DNA from: an uncultured Lachnospiraceae bacterium
GTDB taxonomy: Bacteria; Bacillota; Clostridia; Lachnospirales; Lachnospiraceae
DNA length: 64,000 nt
Assembly (NCBI GenBank): GCA_949949005.1
Contig: CATLHM010000009.1
Location: forward strand, 62,001-126,000
Direction: 5' to 3'
Position numbers and translations under genes: made by a program
The notes under the pieces: model-generated
Told to the model about the DNA's origin: nothing
What the model saw: only the letters and a program-made list of their open reading frames with translations
The model's database searches: none
Part shown: positions 61,181 to 64,000 of the stretch, piece after piece
Layout: each line of letters opens with the position of its first letter
Position numbering within the stretch: position 1 is the first letter of the stretch

Positions 61181-62091
61181 GGATAGGACTGCATGATGCG
61201 GAAAAAGAATATCTGAAAAAGAAATCTTTTCCCAACTATGCGCTGATGAAGATTTCGGCCTGGCACAAAGCGCAGGGCGATACCGCGGAGTGGTGGAATC
61301 CCCTATATAGGTATGACCGGGTATACAGCAGCAAGGTATTTGATTTTACCCCGGTGGATCCCTATCTCCCGGAGGATGCAGTCAGGGGAGGGACCGGGTA
61401 CCGGGATATTCCGATGGATAAGACACTGCCACCGGAAATAGATGATATGTTCCCGGACTACAGTGTTTACCCGGATTGCGATTATGCGATAGGGTACATA
61501 ACACGGGGATGCCCGAATCACTGCCGGTGGTGTGTAGTCCCCCAAAAGGAGGGGATGATCAGGCCATACCGAATCTGGAAGGAGATCGTCAGGCAGGATA
61601 CAGATAAACTGGTGCTGATGGATAATAACATCCTTGCCTGTGAGTATGGGCTTAAGCAGTTGGAAAGCCTGATCGGGAGCGGATACCGGATAGACCTCAA
61701 CCAGGGCATGGATGCCAGGCTTGTAACAGAGCAGGTGGCGGATATCCTTTCTCGACTGGATTGGATACGCTTTATCCGATTCTCGTGCGACCAGAGAGCA
61801 CAGATCATACCGGTCAGGAGAACAGTGGAACTGTTGATGGAGCGTGGAGTCAGGCCATACAGGATATTTATATATCTTCTGGTAACATCCGATCTGGAGG
61901 ATGCGTCAGAGAGGGTGGAGGCGCTGAAAGGCTACAAATCAATCAATCTGTATGCACAGGCGGAACGCAATGAGCGGTTGGGAGTGATGCCAAATGATAT
62001 GCAGATGGAGTTCCAGCAGAGGTATGTGTACAGCGGTCGGTACAGGCGGGAGACTTGGGAAGAGTACTGCCGAAGGAAAGGATTAAGTTAA
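61177..62091 (+). CDS. Radical-SAM protein of the prophage
   Basis: 304 residues. The iron-sulfur triad Cys112-x3-Cys116-x2-Cys119 sits in GYITRGCPNHCRWCVVPQ. A beta/alpha barrel follows (LVLMDNNILACEYGLKQLESL, NQGMDARLVT, IRFSCDQRA...). The N-terminal 100 residues are an unusual domain with WW and YRYDRVYSSK. The chemistry is not deducible; its neighbour with a PP-loop suggests a joint base- or tRNA-modifying path. Confidence 0.85.
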   Translation: MRIGLHDAEKEYLKKKSFPNYALMKISAWHKAQGDTAEWWNPLYRYDRVYSSKVFDFTPVDPYLPEDAVRGGTGYRDIPMDKTLPPEIDDMFPDYSVYPDCDYAIGYITRGCPNHCRWCVVPQKEGMIRPYRIWKEIVRQDTDKLVLMDNNILACEYGLKQLESLIGSGYRIDLNQGMDARLVTEQVADILSRLDWIRFIRFSCDQRAQIIPVRRTVELLMERGVRPYRIFIYLLVTSDLEDASERVEALKGYKSINLYAQAERNERLGVMPNDMQMEFQQRYVYSGRYRRETWEEYCRRKGLS

Positions 62092-62112
62092 ATCGGAGTT
62101 TAGCGGAGGTGG

Positions 62113-62358
62113 ATGATGAAAGTAATGGACGTTGTAAAAAGAATCGACGACTTAGACAATATCTATAACAATATGATTAAGATACAGGAGTGCTGCTTGA
62201 AAAATGAGGATGCAAAAGAATGTATCAAAGAGTTAGAGGCGAAAGCACAGCTGAATAATACACTTCGCAATCTTGCATCATCAACAGCAATATATATCAG
62301 TGATGAAATCAGAAGGCTTAATACTATCATTGATAACGCGATAGTAAAAATAGATTGA
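62113..62358 (+). CDS. Small prophage protein, unknown
   Basis: 81 residues, helical. AGCGGAGGTGG lies just before two adjacent ATGs (62113 and 62116); either may be used. Shares the TTTAGCGGAGG leader with the next genes. Confidence 0.6.
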   Translation: MMKVMDVVKRIDDLDNIYNNMIKIQECCLKNEDAKECIKELEAKAQLNNTLRNLASSTAIYISDEIRRLNTIIDNAIVKID

Positions 62359-62382
62359 TTTAAACTATAGCGGAGGTAGCAC

Positions 62383-62691
62383 ATGAGAGCAGATGACAGA
62401 AGATATGTAATTGTCTGTAATGAACATTCTGGTATGTTCCGCGGAACCTTATTGTTTTGGGGCAGCAGGACAGAGGATGAACAGGAGAGGTCATTCGGTG
62501 GATATACAAGTGATATAGATAACTGTGAGATTTACTCCGAAGGTGAGGTAAAAGAGAAAGGCTATCATTTCCCTATGTACCACGATAGTATGACATGGGA
62601 GGAATTCCGTGGATATGATGATATTCTGATCGAGCCTCGATATTTGGAAAGGCTGGGATATAAGCAAATGAGGGTATGTTATAAGCCTTAA
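62383..62691 (+). CDS. Small prophage protein, unknown
   Basis: 102 residues, beta-rich (YVIVCNEHSGMFRGTLLFWGSRT...), no motif known to me. TAGCGGAGGTAGCAC precedes the ATG. Confidence 0.6.
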   Translation: MRADDRRYVIVCNEHSGMFRGTLLFWGSRTEDEQERSFGGYTSDIDNCEIYSEGEVKEKGYHFPMYHDSMTWEEFRGYDDILIEPRYLERLGYKQMRVCYKP

Positions 62692-62715
62692 TTGAACTTT
62701 AGCGGAGGAAAGAAA

Positions 62716-62895
62716 ATGAGTGAATGGAAAGTAATGTTAAATGTGGATTTTTATCAAGTGTGGCGTCAAACTCGGCCGCTTCGGCCGGGAGAGCCTATGC
62801 ATAGCGGCGTTCGGGAAATGCGAGGATATTTTAAGACGGAGGCGGATGCACAAGCATTTGCGGATAAACTGAATGCACAGAAGCAATTCAGCTAA
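62716..62895 (+). CDS. Small prophage protein, unknown
   Basis: 59 residues (VMLNVDFYQVWRQTRPLRPGE...YFKTEADAQAFADKLN), with a SPOR/RRM-like end. ATG 62716 has TTTAGCGGAGGAA upstream. Confidence 0.6.
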   Translation: MSEWKVMLNVDFYQVWRQTRPLRPGEPMHSGVREMRGYFKTEADAQAFADKLNAQKQFS

Positions 62896-62922
62896 ACTGG
62901 CCTTTAGCGAAGAAAGGAGTGA

Positions 62923-63255
62923 ATGATGGCAAGAAATTTTATGTATGTTTTTGAGCGAATATACAAGGAGCAGAACGCTATGCAGACAGAGTTCCGGAAA
63001 ATCCAAATAAAGGGAAGAAGGAAAAGCACCGCTGACTTAAAGCGGGTGCGGAGCATAATCAGTAATTCCAATTATAAGGTATCTCGTGAGTGTAATGTAC
63101 TTTTGAGTTATCCAAGGATGCATATTGAAGGTACGGAGGTAGTTCTGGGAGAACCATTAATTATGCTGCCAGACTGTAGCTTAGTAAATATGAAGCAGCT
63201 ACAGGACATTGAATTAGGCAGAAAGAGAGCGGGAAGGAGGGATAAGGGAGCATGA
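62923..63255 (+). CDS. Small prophage protein, unknown
   Basis: 110 residues, basic first half. AAAGGAG precedes two nearby ATGs (62923, 62926). Overlaps the next gene by four bases. Confidence 0.6.
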   Translation: MMARNFMYVFERIYKEQNAMQTEFRKIQIKGRRKSTADLKRVRSIISNSNYKVSRECNVLLSYPRMHIEGTEVVLGEPLIMLPDCSLVNMKQLQDIELGRKRAGRRDKGA

Positions 63256-63500
63256 GGGCAGGTAATCAGTTTGGAGTATGCAAAAATTGTGGCAGACAAA
63301 TTATGTGGATACGGACAAAGGCAGGTAAGAATATGCCGGTAAATCCGCAGTTCGTAAATTATCTGGAAGTAAAAGGTGGAAGGGAGCGTATAGTAACCGA
63401 TGATGGACGGGTAGTTGCAGGGGAAAAGTGCGGGCCAAAAGAATCAAAAGATACAGGGTACATATCGCATTTCGCCACCTGTATGAAAAGCCGCAGGTAA
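63252..63500 (+). CDS. Zinc-ribbon-like small prophage protein
   Basis: 82 residues with CKNCGRQI near the start and a later Cys and H-x3-C (HFATC), a plausible zinc site. Basic end. Common in clostridial phages next to late-gene regulators. Confidence 0.65.
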   Translation: MRAGNQFGVCKNCGRQIMWIRTKAGKNMPVNPQFVNYLEVKGGRERIVTDDGRVVAGEKCGPKESKDTGYISHFATCMKSRR

Positions 63501-63516
63501 AAAGAGAAGCCGCCCC

Positions 63517-63548
63517 TTGACGGAACGACTCGTGACAGAGATTATAAT
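63517..63548 (+). promoter_or_regulatory. Possible promoter with direct repeat before the last gene
   Basis: TTGACG (63517-63522) and TATAAT (63543-63548) are 20 bases apart, too long for a plain vegetative promoter. ACTCGT occurs twice (63528 and 63551), flanking the -10, and might bind an activator. Confidence 0.3.
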
Positions 63549-63585
63549 AACTCGTTAATGTGAGAAAGTCAAGGAGGGCGACGAT

Positions 63586-64000
63586 ATGGCAGCAGATATT
63601 ATTGACGGGAAAATTTCCATGTATGTCCTTACGCAGGAGCAGATCAACCAGATTGCGGCGGTGGCAGGGGAAGAGGCCTTAAAGAGGTTTTGCACGGAAC
63701 AGGCCAAGCATGACAGGAAGCGCGCAAGGCAGGAGAACAAGGTCAGCAAAACCAAAAAGATGCTTAGTTCGTACCGGAGGATTAAGGCAACATTGTCAGA
63801 CGAAGCGGAGTTCACGGAGGAAGAGCAAATTGAACTCCGGTGGAAATTCATACAGGATCTCATGGGGAATTCGAAAGAGGCCGTAACCCGGTCTGAAAGG
63901 ATGGTCAATGACGAAGAGAAGCGGAGACAAGAGGATTTATATTGTGTCTATCGCATAGAAAAAGCAGTTGAAATGTATCGGGAAGAATGCGAAAAGTCCG
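63586..64000 (+). CDS. Prophage protein, 3' end outside window (ArpU-like regulator candidate)
   Basis: The frame from ATG 63586 (AAGGAGGG upstream) is open to the window edge, 138 residues so far. Strongly helical and charged (KHDRKRARQENKVSKTKKMLSSYRRIK...), a layout like ArpU/late-activator proteins of Firmicutes phages, which end early regions. This is a guess from position and composition; the rest of the gene is needed. Confidence 0.5.
   Translation, partial: MAADIIDGKISMYVLTQEQINQIAAVAGEEALKRFCTEQAKHDRKRARQENKVSKTKKMLSSYRRIKATLSDEAEFTEEEQIELRWKFIQDLMGNSKEAVTRSERMVNDEEKRRQEDLYCVYRIEKAVEMYREECEKS

Larger units (their letters stand above)
49093..64000. mobile_element. Prophage, left (early) half; continues beyond the window
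   Basis: Integrase, repressor, divergent control region, recombination and replication genes in the usual siphophage order. Gene spacing is tight with many ATGA overlaps. Structural and lysis genes and the right attachment site are outside the window. Confidence 0.9.

Overview
The window looks like a chromosome segment of a gut-type Lachnospiraceae (Bacillota, Clostridia). The support is indirect: strong AGGAGG ribosome sites, GTG and TTG starts, DUF3990-, DUF4869- and Rpn-type genes, an Opp system with clostridial-style insertions, and many small stand-alone GNAT genes. No rRNA, tRNA or CRISPR array was seen. The calls rest on motifs read by eye; no database search was possible.

Bases 1-14,450 are mostly core. 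They hold the 3' end of an Lhr-like helicase, an Rpn-family nuclease, and a leftward operon of MMPL exporter, 1,219-residue GLUG surface protein and TetR regulator with a palindrome at its promoter. Rightward from there lie an RsmF-like methyltransferase, an HPt protein, a TPR lipoprotein, pyrF and an AEC carrier.

Bases 14,476-16,235 form an AT-richer island: DUF4869-like protein, mini P-loop ATPase, TOPRIM-like protein and a Fic remnant. This is the best candidate here for an undescribed (possibly defence) system. A two-component system plus a lipoprotein gene (16,438-20,162) follows; both promoter regions carry the same 11-mer, a candidate response-regulator site. Next come a flavoprotein with an inserted 12-residue repeat, a FakA-like mini-protein, an M3 peptidase and a complete oligopeptide ABC transporter (24,045-31,880). 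A 186-base long-hairpin element sits between the binding-protein gene and the permease genes.

Bases 32,000-48,825 are a patchwork of accessory genes: ComB-like phosphatase, AraC regulator, Rpn nuclease, ADP-ribosyltransferase-like DUF3990 pair, MerR/TipA-type regulator with a DUF2268 protease, RelE-type toxin-antitoxin, four GNATs, lactonase, ABC exporter with ArsR regulator, and an HD protein. The Rpn nuclease tail occurs three times in 5 kb, once fused to the MerR regulator. Gene remnants (PIN, Fic, Rpn tail) mark this as a high-turnover region.

From 49,093 to the right edge lies the early half of a prophage. A leftward integrase, nuclease-like gene and CI-type repressor face a control region with overlapping promoters and about six operator-like sites. 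Rightward early genes cover recombination (RecT, PD-(D/E)XK exonuclease, RusA), replication (replisome organiser, DnaC-like loader) and an unusual PAPS-reductase-like plus radical-SAM pair. The prophage continues past the window, so its right attachment site is not visible.
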